Part shown: positions 26,512-34,677 of the stretch, piece after piece
How positions within the stretch are numbered: position 1 is the first letter of the stretch
Layout: each line of letters starts with the position of its first letter
The notes under the pieces: generated by a model
What the model was told of the DNA's origin: nothing
Databases searched by the model: none
Seen by the model: the letters and a program-made list of their open reading frames with translations, nothing else
Source: Sphingobacteriales bacterium
GTDB taxonomy: Bacteria > Bacteroidota > Bacteroidia > Chitinophagales > UBA2359
DNA: 64,000 nucleotides
Reading direction: 5' to 3'
NCBI GenBank assembly: GCA_016706405.1
Contig: JADJJT010000002.1
Location: 496,001-560,000, forward strand
Translations under genes and position numbers: made by a program

Positions 26512-26872
26512 CGAGCCACCACCCCGGTTGAAAAACTAAGCGAACGTTGGCAACGGTCCGGGTAGGGTTATCGGTAGCTGTTTCAACCAAAATAGCTACA
26601 GCATGGGGGCCATAGCCTTCGTAAACTACTTCTTCAAATGCTTTTTCATCTTTTGAGGACGCTTTTTTAATTGCTGCCTCTACATTCGCCTTAGGCATAT
26701 TAGCGCCTTTTGCGTTTTGTATGGCCAAACGTAGGCGAGAGTTGGTTTCGGGGTTAACACCGCCGGTTTTAACAGCTATGGCTATTTCTTTGCCAATACG
26801 GGTAAATGCTTTAGCCATTTTATCCCAGCGTTTCATTTTGCGTTCTTTGCGAAATTCAAATGCGCGTCCCAT
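26477..26872 (-). CDS. YebC/PmpR-family protein, N-terminal part (frameshifted)
   Basis: This frame encodes the usual YebC N-terminus (MGRAFEFRKERKMKRWDKMAKAFTR-like start, then GGVNPETNSRLRLAIQNAKGANMP and DNPTRTVANVRLVF). It then runs into a Trp/Gly-rich nonsense tail. The whole locus 26155-26872 is 718 nt, exactly 239 codons plus one base. Removing one base in TTTTTCAACCGGGG (minus strand, around 26525-26535) restores the normal FNRGGGSLGTSGS junction. A sequencing or assembly error is the simplest reading; a true null mutation is possible. A promoter element lies at 26931-26938. Confidence 0.87.
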   Translation of the reverse strand: MGRAFEFRKERKMKRWDKMAKAFTRIGKEIAIAVKTGGVNPETNSRLRLAIQNAKGANMPKANVEAAIKKASSKDEKAFEEVVYEGYGPHAVAILVETATDNPTRTVANVRLVFQPGWWLVGHKWFVELRL

Positions 26873-26930
26873 ATAAAAACGATATTTTTTGAGTGATATT
26901 TGTTAATTTTATTATTTACAAGATGGGGTG

Positions 26931-26938
26931 CAAAGATA
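26931..26938 (-). promoter_or_regulatory. -7 element (TATCTTTG) for the yebC-like gene
   Basis: An exact TAnnTTTG match on the minus strand, 59 bp upstream of the start at 26872. Confidence 0.55.
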
Positions 26939-26980
26939 CGATTTTTAGCGAATTTCGGCGCATTTTATCCGGATGTTTAA

Positions 26981-28411
26981 TTAAAACGTAATAGGTTGGC
27001 CAGCGTAATAATCTAGCAGTTTGAGTTTAAAAATATAGTCGTATTTAGCGGCTTCGGCATTTAATTGACTTAAGGTTAAGGCGTTTTGTGCTGCAAAAAG
27101 TTCAAGCGCGGTAGCAGTACCTAAATTGTACTTTTTTTGAGCAAAATCAAAGGCCTTTTGTTGGGCTGTAATGGTAGCCGCCACTGCTTCGTATTTTTGA
27201 GCGGCAGCACGTGCGTCTAACAAAGCGCGTTCAATGGTTTGCCGCAGTTCTTGTTGTTGTATTTGCTCGGCAATTTGAGCGTTGGCAATACCAATTTGCG
27301 CTAATGCACTACTGGTTTTTACTTCGCGGCGGTTGTAAATAGGTATTGAAACATTAAGTCCTAAAAAATTACCAAAATTATTGCTTATTTGCGAAAAATA
27401 GGGGTCGTCTTCAAACGGAAAACTGATGGTATAAACCGAGTCGAATTTAGAAGTGAAATAGGGAGTTTGCGCAATGCCAAATTCGCCGTCTTCGTTTAAA
27501 CGTTTCCCTAAACTTGACCAGCGTGTATTTAGCCCGCCCGACAATGCTATTGAGGGCATACGCCCGCTTTGGGCTATAGATAAACCTTGTTGGGCAATTT
27601 TAGTGCGCAAACTTGCCGTTTTAATGCTGGGCTGTGTAGTTAATGAGGTTTGGTAGGCCTGTTCAACGTTATATCCGGATACATTTATGGCTGATGGTAA
27701 ACTAACCGTTGGCTCAACAATTTTATAATTATCGGTATAGTTCATTAGCTGTCCCATCCCCAAATAAGCAGCATCAACGGCATTTTGTGCGGTTGTAATG
27801 TTTAGAGCTTCGTTTTGCTGTTGGGCTTGCAGGTCAAGCAAATTGCCTTCGGGGATGAGGCCGGCGTTAACTAATTTTTGAGTATTGGTGTATTGCTCGG
27901 CAGTAAGCTTAGTTTGTTGCTGTAGCACTTTTAACTGGCTTTGTGCTAACAGTATATTTAAGTATGCCGTTAGCACATTTAGCTTCAGGTTGGTACGTGC
28001 ACTCTCACTTTCAAGCTGGGCCAATGTTACCTGCATATTGCGTTGGGCTATGCTGCGCTTTAACAAACCACCTTGATACAACAAAATCCCACCGCTAATA
28101 CCCCACTGCTGCGACTGTATAGATGCTGTATTAAATGAGTTGGTTGTGGGGTCAATATTGCGGCCAAAACTAAGCGAATGCGATGCGTTTGCACTTAGGT
28201 TTGGATATTGGTTAGCTTTAGCTTGCCGGAGGTTTTCGTTGGCAGTTTGCTCATTTAAGCCTAATTGTTTAATTTGCAGATTGTTTTGTTCGGCATAGGT
28301 TATACATTGCACTATGCTGAGTGTGTTTTGCGCTTGTGTGGTTATACTTGCACAAACAAATAAAATAAATAATAATAGTTGTGTAAATATTGTGCGGATG
28401 GTAGCTTGCAT
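26981..28411 (-). CDS. TolC-family outer-membrane efflux protein
   Basis: The 476-residue protein has a signal peptide (LLLFILFVCASITTQAQ, about 12-28) and two repeated halves of long amphipathic helices rich in Ala, Gln and Leu, as in TolC/OEP channels. Typical pieces are AEQNNLQIKQLGLNEQTANENLRQAKA, SLSFGRNIDPTTN and FAQKKYNLGTATALELFAAQNAL near the end. It would form a trimeric outer-membrane channel working with a periplasmic adaptor and an inner-membrane pump. Those partners are not adjacent in this direction within the window; they may be encoded elsewhere. Confidence 0.9.
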   Translation of the reverse strand: MQATIRTIFTQLLLFILFVCASITTQAQNTLSIVQCITYAEQNNLQIKQLGLNEQTANENLRQAKANQYPNLSANASHSLSFGRNIDPTTNSFNTASIQSQQWGISGGILLYQGGLLKRSIAQRNMQVTLAQLESESARTNLKLNVLTAYLNILLAQSQLKVLQQQTKLTAEQYTNTQKLVNAGLIPEGNLLDLQAQQQNEALNITTAQNAVDAAYLGMGQLMNYTDNYKIVEPTVSLPSAINVSGYNVEQAYQTSLTTQPSIKTASLRTKIAQQGLSIAQSGRMPSIALSGGLNTRWSSLGKRLNEDGEFGIAQTPYFTSKFDSVYTISFPFEDDPYFSQISNNFGNFLGLNVSIPIYNRREVKTSSALAQIGIANAQIAEQIQQQELRQTIERALLDARAAAQKYEAVAATITAQQKAFDFAQKKYNLGTATALELFAAQNALTLSQLNAEAAKYDYIFKLKLLDYYAGQPITF

Positions 28412-28469
28412 ATTTTGTTTTTTAAATTTACTGACAATAAATTGTGCGAGATTGATTAAGAATATGGGG

Positions 28470-28477
28470 CAAAATTA
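28470..28477 (-). promoter_or_regulatory. -7 element (TAATTTTG) for the TolC-family gene
   Basis: An exact TAnnTTTG match on the minus strand, 59 bp upstream of the ATG at 28411. The 428-bp divergent gap (28412-28839) otherwise contains no gene. Confidence 0.5.
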
Positions 28478-28779
28478 CGCATCGAAATTTGCATACAAGA
28501 GGCAAACCATTTTTTAACGAAAAAAATTCCGGATAAATTAAAAGTAAACACATTTTGCCTTAATGCAAAGCAGCAATGTTTCGTTTTAATGGTATAAAAA
28601 AAACATGCCCGTCTCAATGAAAAGTCATGATTTGGCTGTTGTGGCATGCAATCTTTGATATTATAAAAAAACTTGGCTTGATTTTTGGAAAAACCAGTTG
28701 ATCAGATTTGTGTTTGCCTAAAAATCCTGTCCTTTAGTCAAGGTGCTAAAATGTGGGCAAATTATATACTGTTTCGTGT

Positions 28780-28787
28780 TAGTTTTG
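28780..28787 (+). promoter_or_regulatory. -7 element (TAGTTTTG) for the cadherin-repeat T9SS gene
   Basis: TAGTTTTG matches TAnnTTTG, 53 bp upstream of the ATG at 28840. Confidence 0.45.
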
Positions 28788-28839
28788 TGTTTGAAATTAC
28801 TACTATATAAATTATCATGTTTAATAAAATTTTTAATCT

Positions 28840-31800
28840 ATGTTCGTTTTTACTCATATTGCAAGCCTACTACTTAATGGTATAGGCAGTTTGCAAAAAG
28901 TACGATGCTTAACGTTAGTATTTGGATTACTACTAACTGGCATTGGCTTCCCACTCTATGCCCAAATTGAGCAGGAGTTTTGCATTGATAAATTCCCTGA
29001 CAAGATCGAGATATGCGTTGATTTAGAACCAGGTGAGTTTTTAGACCCCGATGGCTCTACAAGCGTTTTCGATTGTAGCCTGTCGCCAAGCGGCGATTTT
29101 TGTGTTAAATATACACCGCTACCCTTGTTTGAAGGGCCTGATACTGTTTTAATACAAATATGTAAAATTGCAGATCCAGACGACTGCTATTTCTTAACTT
29201 ACATCGTATATGTTGGCTGCATCCAGCCTGATGCTGTAAATGATGCAGCCAACGCAAATGGTACTACTACCATTGATGTAACTGCTAATGATTGGGTAAA
29301 ATGTGCTGATATTAGCGGCATAAAAATAAAAACTAATCCTACGCATGGTACAGCCGTTGTTTCGGGGCTTAACATTATATATACCCCCGATGAATGCTAC
29401 AATGGTACAGACAAAATTATTTATGAGCTGATAAATAGTTGCGGAAAAAAAGACGTTGCAACTGTAAACCTAACTGTTTCGGCAAATAATGTGGCTCCGG
29501 ATGCCAAAAACGACACCGGAACTTCAACCGACGGCAATCAAGTTTGTGTTTCAGTATTAAATAATGATTTTGATGCCGATGGTGATGCTATGACTATAAA
29601 TACGTTTGGCCAAGGTACTAATGGTGTGGTGGTAAAATCCGGAAATAAACTATGTTATACACCTAACTCCGGATTTAGCGGTACTGACGTTTTTACTTAT
29701 AAAATTTGTGATCCATGTAATCTTTGCGACCAGGCAACCGTTGCCATCACAGTCGAAAAACTAAATCAACCCCCAGTAGCTAATAACGATGAAGGCACCA
29801 CCGAAGGTGACCCCGTGTGTATCAAAGTAATGACTAACGACTACGACCCCGATGGCGACCCCATTGCGGTAACAACATATACCCAACCCATTAAAGGATC
29901 TGTTAATTACAACCCCTCGACTAAAGAGTTTTGTTTTACGCCCACAAATAATTGTTTTGACTATGTAACAACCTTTAAATACACTATTTGCGATGATGGC
30001 TCACCCAAACTTTGCGACGAAGCGACAGTTACCATTACCGTTAACGGCGACAACCAACCTCCGGTGCTTAAAAACGATAATGCCACCAGCGACGGAAGCA
30101 CCGTTTGTATTAATGTATTAGCAAACGACAACGACCCAGACGGCGATGTATTACATATTAGCAATTATACTCAGCCCGCCAATGGATCGGTAGTAATTGA
30201 TCCGGGTACAAAAAAACTATGTTATACCCCCAATTCCGGATTTGAAGGAACTGATTCTTTTCAATATTGTTCGTGCGACCCATGTGGCGAAACGTCATGT
30301 GCTACTGTTACAATAATTGTTGAATTACCCAACAATCCCCCTGTAGCTAATAACGACGAGGGCACCACCGAAGGTGACCCCGTGTGTATCAAAGTAATGA
30401 CTAACGATTACGACCCCGATGGCGACCCCATTGCGGTAACCAATTACGGCCAGCCCTCACAAGGTACGGTAACGTACAACCCGCTAACCAAAGAGTTGTG
30501 TTACGACCCCAAAGATGACTGTTACGAAGGGGTAGTAACATTTAGCTATACGATATGCGACAACGGTAGCCCCAAACTATGTGATGATGCGGTGGTAACG
30601 ATAACAGTTATCAACGACAATATTGCTCCGGATGCCAAAAACGATGCCCTCGAAAGTGATGGCAGTCAAGTATGTAAAAACGTACTCAGCAACGACAGCG
30701 ATGCCGATGGCGATGTATTGAGCATCAGCATGTACGGACAAGGTTCAAACGGAGTAGTTATTAAAGCTGGTAGCCAGTTATGCTACACGCCCAATGCCGG
30801 ATTTGAAGGCAGCGATTCGTTTACCTATACCGTATGCGATGATTGTGGTCTTTGCGACCAAGCCACTGTAACGGTGATGGTAGTTTTACCCAACAATCCC
30901 CCTGTAGCTAATAACGACGAGGGCACCACCGAAGGTGACCCCGTGTGTATCAAAGTAATGACTAACGACTACGACCCCGATGGCGACCCCATTGCGGTAA
31001 CCAATTACGGCCAGCCCTCACAAGGTACGGTAACGTACAACCCGCTAACCAAAGAGTTGTGTTACGACCCCAAAGACGACTGTTACGAAGGGGTAGTAAC
31101 ATTTAGCTATACGATATGCGACAACGGTAGCCCCAAACTATGTGATGATGCGGTGGTAACGATAACAGTTATCAACGACAATATTGCTCCGGATGCCAAA
31201 AACGATGCCCTCGAAAGTGATGGCAGTCAAGTATGTAAAAACGTACTCAGCAACGACAGCGATGCCGATGGCGATGTATTGAGCATCAGCATGTACGGAC
31301 AAGGTTCAAACGGAGTAGTTATTAAAGCGGGCAGCCAGTTATGCTACACGCCCAATGCCGGATTTGAAGGCAGCGATTCGTTTACCTATACCGTATGCGA
31401 TGATTGTGGTCTTTGCGACCAAGCCACTGTAACGGTTACGGTTGATATTCCTTGTGAGCCTGAGGTTTTAGAGATTTGCGCTGACCCGTTAATTCCGGTA
31501 ACTGTTTGCCCTCAGTTTTGCTTAGAAGACTGGACAATTGTAGAAGTTGAAGCATTATTTAAATGTGGTATAAAACTTAAAGAAAAATGTTTTATTTATA
31601 CTGCATTGCCCGGACAGTTTGGCTCGGATGAGTTGATAGTAAAAGCTTGTGATGATTTTGGAAATTGTGAAACAACTATTGTCTATGTTATTATCGGTTG
31701 TGGAGGAAATCAACCGCCTTTTGCCCAAAATGACGATGTTACAACACCACAAAATCAAGAGGGTTGCCTTTATCCAATGAATAACGATTTTGACCCTGAC

Positions 31801-32598
31801 GGAGACCCGATTACCATTGAGGCAATATCGCCACCAGCCAACGGATTTATAATTTATGACGATGAAACCGGCGAATTCTGTTATACACCAGGTTTAGGTT
31901 TTTCGGGTGTTGAAATTTTTACCTACCAAGTTTGCGATAATAAAGGTGCCTGTACATCAGCTACAATTACCATAGTTGTAACAACAGATTGCGAAGAGGA
32001 TTTATTCCTTTGTACGAAACCGCTAACCCCAATTATTATTTGTCCTGCGTTTTGTACCCTAAATGGCGAAGTTCAAATTATAGATGCTGAAACTACTTAT
32101 AATTGTAGTATTAAAATTTTACCCGATGGCTGTGTTAAATATACTTCGTTGCCTTTATTTGCAGGGCAGGAAACTGTAACTATTACAGGCTGTGATACAA
32201 ATGGCAATTGCGAAACAGTAACGTATATTATAGAGGTTAGCGAAGATTGCGATGGCGAAGGCTTCGGTTTAATTCCGGAGCATAAAGACGAAATAGGAAG
32301 TGAAACCAGCAATAAAGGCCAATCCGGAACGCCTAAAATGCAAATAAATGTTTCAAACTATATCAATGGCCATGTTTCCATAGCTTATTTTGTTCCAACT
32401 GAAACCGTATATAGACTTGCGGTTACAGACATGTCGGGTCGTTTAGTTTATAACACCACCGTTGATGCCTCTGTATCCGGATGGCAGCCACAAATGAACC
32501 TACCTACCCAGCATCTGTCTAAAGGTGTTTATTTGGTTACAATTACCCAAGACAATGACCGAGCCAATAAGGTTTCAGCTAAATTTATAGCGTTCTAA
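28840..32598 (+). CDS. Secreted T9SS cargo with tandem cadherin-like repeats
   Basis: The 1,252-residue protein has a signal peptide ending near LLLTGIGFPLYAQ (about 42). An N-terminal Cys-domain is followed by about nine cadherin-like (Cadherin_5/Big_9, tandem-95) repeats. Each has PPVANND or APDAKND, a calcium-type NDYDPDGDP loop, LCYTPNSGFEGTDSF and a final ATVTITV strand. Three copies of a Cys-bracketed domain of about 85 residues occur (N-terminus, about 870-955 and 1050-1135). A type A sorting domain ends it (about 1165-1252: VYRLAVTDMSGRLVYN, HLSKGVYLVTIT, KVSAKFIAF). It is probably a calcium-stabilised surface adhesin. A 561-bp in-frame duplication lies inside. It is a partial paralogue of the giant gene downstream, separated from it by a terminator. 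Confidence 0.9.
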   Translation: MFVFTHIASLLLNGIGSLQKVRCLTLVFGLLLTGIGFPLYAQIEQEFCIDKFPDKIEICVDLEPGEFLDPDGSTSVFDCSLSPSGDFCVKYTPLPLFEGPDTVLIQICKIADPDDCYFLTYIVYVGCIQPDAVNDAANANGTTTIDVTANDWVKCADISGIKIKTNPTHGTAVVSGLNIIYTPDECYNGTDKIIYELINSCGKKDVATVNLTVSANNVAPDAKNDTGTSTDGNQVCVSVLNNDFDADGDAMTINTFGQGTNGVVVKSGNKLCYTPNSGFSGTDVFTYKICDPCNLCDQATVAITVEKLNQPPVANNDEGTTEGDPVCIKVMTNDYDPDGDPIAVTTYTQPIKGSVNYNPSTKEFCFTPTNNCFDYVTTFKYTICDDGSPKLCDEATVTITVNGDNQPPVLKNDNATSDGSTVCINVLANDNDPDGDVLHISNYTQPANGSVVIDPGTKKLCYTPNSGFEGTDSFQYCSCDPCGETSCATVTIIVELPNNPPVANNDEGTTEGDPVCIKVMTNDYDPDGDPIAVTNYGQPSQGTVTYNPLTKELCYDPKDDCYEGVVTFSYTICDNGSPKLCDDAVVTITVINDNIAPDAKNDALESDGSQVCKNVLSNDSDADGDVLSISMYGQGSNGVVIKAGSQLCYTPNAGFEGSDSFTYTVCDDCGLCDQATVTVMVVLPNNPPVANNDEGTTEGDPVCIKVMTNDYDPDGDPIAVTNYGQPSQGTVTYNPLTKELCYDPKDDCYEGVVTFSYTICDNGSPKLCDDAVVTITVINDNIAPDAKNDALESDGSQVCKNVLSNDSDADGDVLSISMYGQGSNGVVIKAGSQLCYTPNAGFEGSDSFTYTVCDDCGLCDQATVTVTVDIPCEPEVLEICADPLIPVTVCPQFCLEDWTIVEVEALFKCGIKLKEKCFIYTALPGQFGSDELIVKACDDFGNCETTIVYVIIGCGGNQPPFAQNDDVTTPQNQEGCLYPMNNDFDPDGDPITIEAISPPANGFIIYDDETGEFCYTPGLGFSGVEIFTYQVCDNKGACTSATITIVVTTDCEEDLFLCTKPLTPIIICPAFCTLNGEVQIIDAETTYNCSIKILPDGCVKYTSLPLFAGQETVTITGCDTNGNCETVTYIIEVSEDCDGEGFGLIPEHKDEIGSETSNKGQSGTPKMQINVSNYINGHVSIAYFVPTETVYRLAVTDMSGRLVYNTTVDASVSGWQPQMNLPTQHLSKGVYLVTITQDNDRANKVSAKFIAF
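30325..31437 (+). repeat. 561-bp in-frame tandem duplication within the cadherin-repeat gene
   Basis: Two nearly identical 561-bp units (187 codons each; starts near 30328 and 30889) encode a PPVANND-type plus APDAKND-type pair. They differ at only a few bases, for example GATTAC/GACTAC and GCTGGTAGC/GCGGGCAGC, so the duplication is recent or maintained by gene conversion. Both copies stay in frame. Confidence 0.9.
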
Positions 32599-32632
32599 TT
32601 GTAATTGTTCTATTAATAAACCAATCTTGTTT

Positions 32633-32690
32633 AAGCCTTTGCCCATAAATTTTCACTAAAATGGTGAATAGTTTTGGGGCAAAGGCTTTT
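32633..32690 (+). terminator. Two-tier hairpin terminator after the cadherin-repeat gene
   Basis: AAGCCTTTGCCC pairs with GGGGCAAAGGCTT. An inner TTCAC/GTGAA hairpin sits in the loop, and a T-rich run follows. Confidence 0.85.
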
Positions 32691-33090
32691 TCTTTTTCTT
32701 TTTCTATTCTTTAAAATTGTTTTATCATTATATATTGACGGTCATATAGGTCGTTTCGCTATTATAGCGAAAGCAATATACTTTTTAAGCTTTATTTTTA
32801 TCTTTTTTATAGTATTAAATTCATGTAAATGGCAATTTTATTCAATGTAACTATTGATAAACAAAGCCTTGGCAAGAGCTATTTCAAAGAAGTATATAAA
32901 TTGGTGCTAAATGCTTTCTTGTTTTTTAAATTGGTATATATGCAAGTTTTTGTTTGTTCTGTTTTTGGCTTGGTATTTGTAATATAGTGTTTGGACAATT
33001 CCCAGTTTTAAAGATTAATTGTTTTAACATAAGCACCAAACTTATCGGTTGGTGTTCTTTTAATAATATATTTAATTATTATTTAACTAT
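32691..33090 (+). promoter_or_regulatory. Leader region of the giant T9SS gene with two hairpins
   Basis: There is no gene here. A TTTCGCT-ATTAT-AGCGAAA hairpin occurs at 32754-32772, and CACCAA/TTGGTG (33034-33039 / 33049-33054) followed by TTCTTTTAAT lies 37 bp before the ATG. The second could act as a leader hairpin. No exact TAnnTTTG is seen. Confidence 0.4.
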
Positions 33091-34677
33091 ATGAGTGATT
33101 CGATGACCACAAAGTACACAAAAGCAAGGCAGTTTTATAACTGCGTATTTGTTTTGCTTGTGTCTATGGTATTAAGCACAGGGTGGGCAACAGCAAAATC
33201 TGATTTGTCGCTGTCTTTTAGCCCTGCCCCACCGCAATCTGTACCATGGCCTGGCGAATCTTTTACATTCTCGTTAACCATTAACAATGGAGGCGATACG
33301 GACGCTTCAAATGTTGAAGTAACCAATTTTTTACCCGTTGGTTTGGTTTACGAAACAGTAACACCTCCGGGCACCACCACCTTTAATACAGGTACTGGTG
33401 TTTGGAATATTGGTACTGTACCCGCGGGCGGTTCATACACCATTGATCTTCCCGTTACGGTTACAGCTGGGGGCTCTTGGCAAACCATAGCCGAAGTTAC
33501 CGCACACACACCCGATGATGACACTGACTCAAACCCGAACAACAACAACTCGGCTGAAGACGATTATGCAACAGCCTGTGTTAGCGCCCCACTGCCATGG
33601 TGCCAAGGAGATTCATATCAGTTGGCTGCGCCAGTTGGATTAAACAACTTTCAATGGTTTTTAGATGGCGCCCCAATTAACGGTGCAATGCAGGGTACGT
33701 ATGTGGCAAATGCTCCAGGCGAGTACACTGTTACCGCCAAAGACGCAAATGGTTGCGATTGGGAACTATGCTGCCCAGTTAAGATAATTCCTTATTGCCC
33801 AGATGTTGCTTTGAAAAAAGTATTGGCAACCTCCGGAAATATTTACCCCGGACAAAATGTAACGTTTACCATAACAGTTACTAATCAAGGCGATGTTTCC
33901 ATGAGTAATTTGGAAATTACTGACTATATCCCAACCGGATTAACTCTAAACGATCCGGATTGGACTAATAATGGAGATGGCACTGCTTCGTATGTTCTGC
34001 CAAATACTTTAGGTTATGCCGGAAGTGGTGCAGACCAAACAACTGTGGATATTACCTTTACAGTTAGTTCAAGTATTTCAGCTCAAACCATTATTACAAA
34101 CTTTGCCGAAGTATCAGGCGCAGTTGATTCACTTGGCCACGTGATTGACGACGTGGACTCTGACTTAGACGATGACCCCAACAATGACGGCCCTTACGTT
34201 GATGATGAAATTAATGAAAAACCACCTATTGATGAGGACGACCACGACCCTGCCGAAATTACCATTGATATATTTGACTTAGCCTTAAGCAAAGTACTTA
34301 GCTCGCCCTTAGGAAACATTTATCCTGGCGATAATGTAACCTTTACTTTAAACGTTTACAACCAAGGAACTGCTGATGCACAAAATATTCAAATCACCGA
34401 TTATATTCCATCCGGATTAGCGCTAAACGATGTTGATTGGACAGATAATGCTGGTCTTGCCACATTAAACACGCCAATTGCTTCGTTAGCAGCCGGCCAA
34501 AGCACTGCGGTTGATATTACCTTTACTGTAACTGCGGTAGTTGCTGGCCCAATTCGCAACTGGGCAGAGATTAGCTCGGCAGACGACAGCGAAGGCAACG
34601 CGGTAGCAGATATTGACTCGACACCAAACGATGACAATTTCAGCGAACCCCGGAGAAACAGACGATTTAGCCGATGA
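33091..34677 (+). CDS. Giant T9SS surface protein, N-terminal segment (DUF11 repeats)
   Basis: The 528-codon frame starts with a signal peptide (FVLLVSMVLSTGWATA, about 20-35). A first DUF11-like domain follows (about 38-150: WPGESFTFSLTINNGGDTDASNVEV). A short Ig-like Cys segment (about 155-235) and two further DUF11 repeats come next, each with an NIYPGDNVTFTLNVYNQG core and an acidic DEDDHDPAEI linker. DUF11 domains are extracellular beta-sandwich repeats. The frame breaks at 34650 where GAACCCCGG has one C more than sister copies. With that C removed it continues into the repeat array. ATG 33091 is preferred; an in-frame ATG at codon 5 is also possible. Confidence 0.85.
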   Translation: MSDSMTTKYTKARQFYNCVFVLLVSMVLSTGWATAKSDLSLSFSPAPPQSVPWPGESFTFSLTINNGGDTDASNVEVTNFLPVGLVYETVTPPGTTTFNTGTGVWNIGTVPAGGSYTIDLPVTVTAGGSWQTIAEVTAHTPDDDTDSNPNNNNSAEDDYATACVSAPLPWCQGDSYQLAAPVGLNNFQWFLDGAPINGAMQGTYVANAPGEYTVTAKDANGCDWELCCPVKIIPYCPDVALKKVLATSGNIYPGQNVTFTITVTNQGDVSMSNLEITDYIPTGLTLNDPDWTNNGDGTASYVLPNTLGYAGSGADQTTVDITFTVSSSISAQTIITNFAEVSGAVDSLGHVIDDVDSDLDDDPNNDGPYVDDEINEKPPIDEDDHDPAEITIDIFDLALSKVLSSPLGNIYPGDNVTFTLNVYNQGTADAQNIQITDYIPSGLALNDVDWTDNAGLATLNTPIASLAAGQSTAVDITFTVTAVVAGPIRNWAEISSADDSEGNAVADIDSTPNDDNFSEPRRNRRFSR

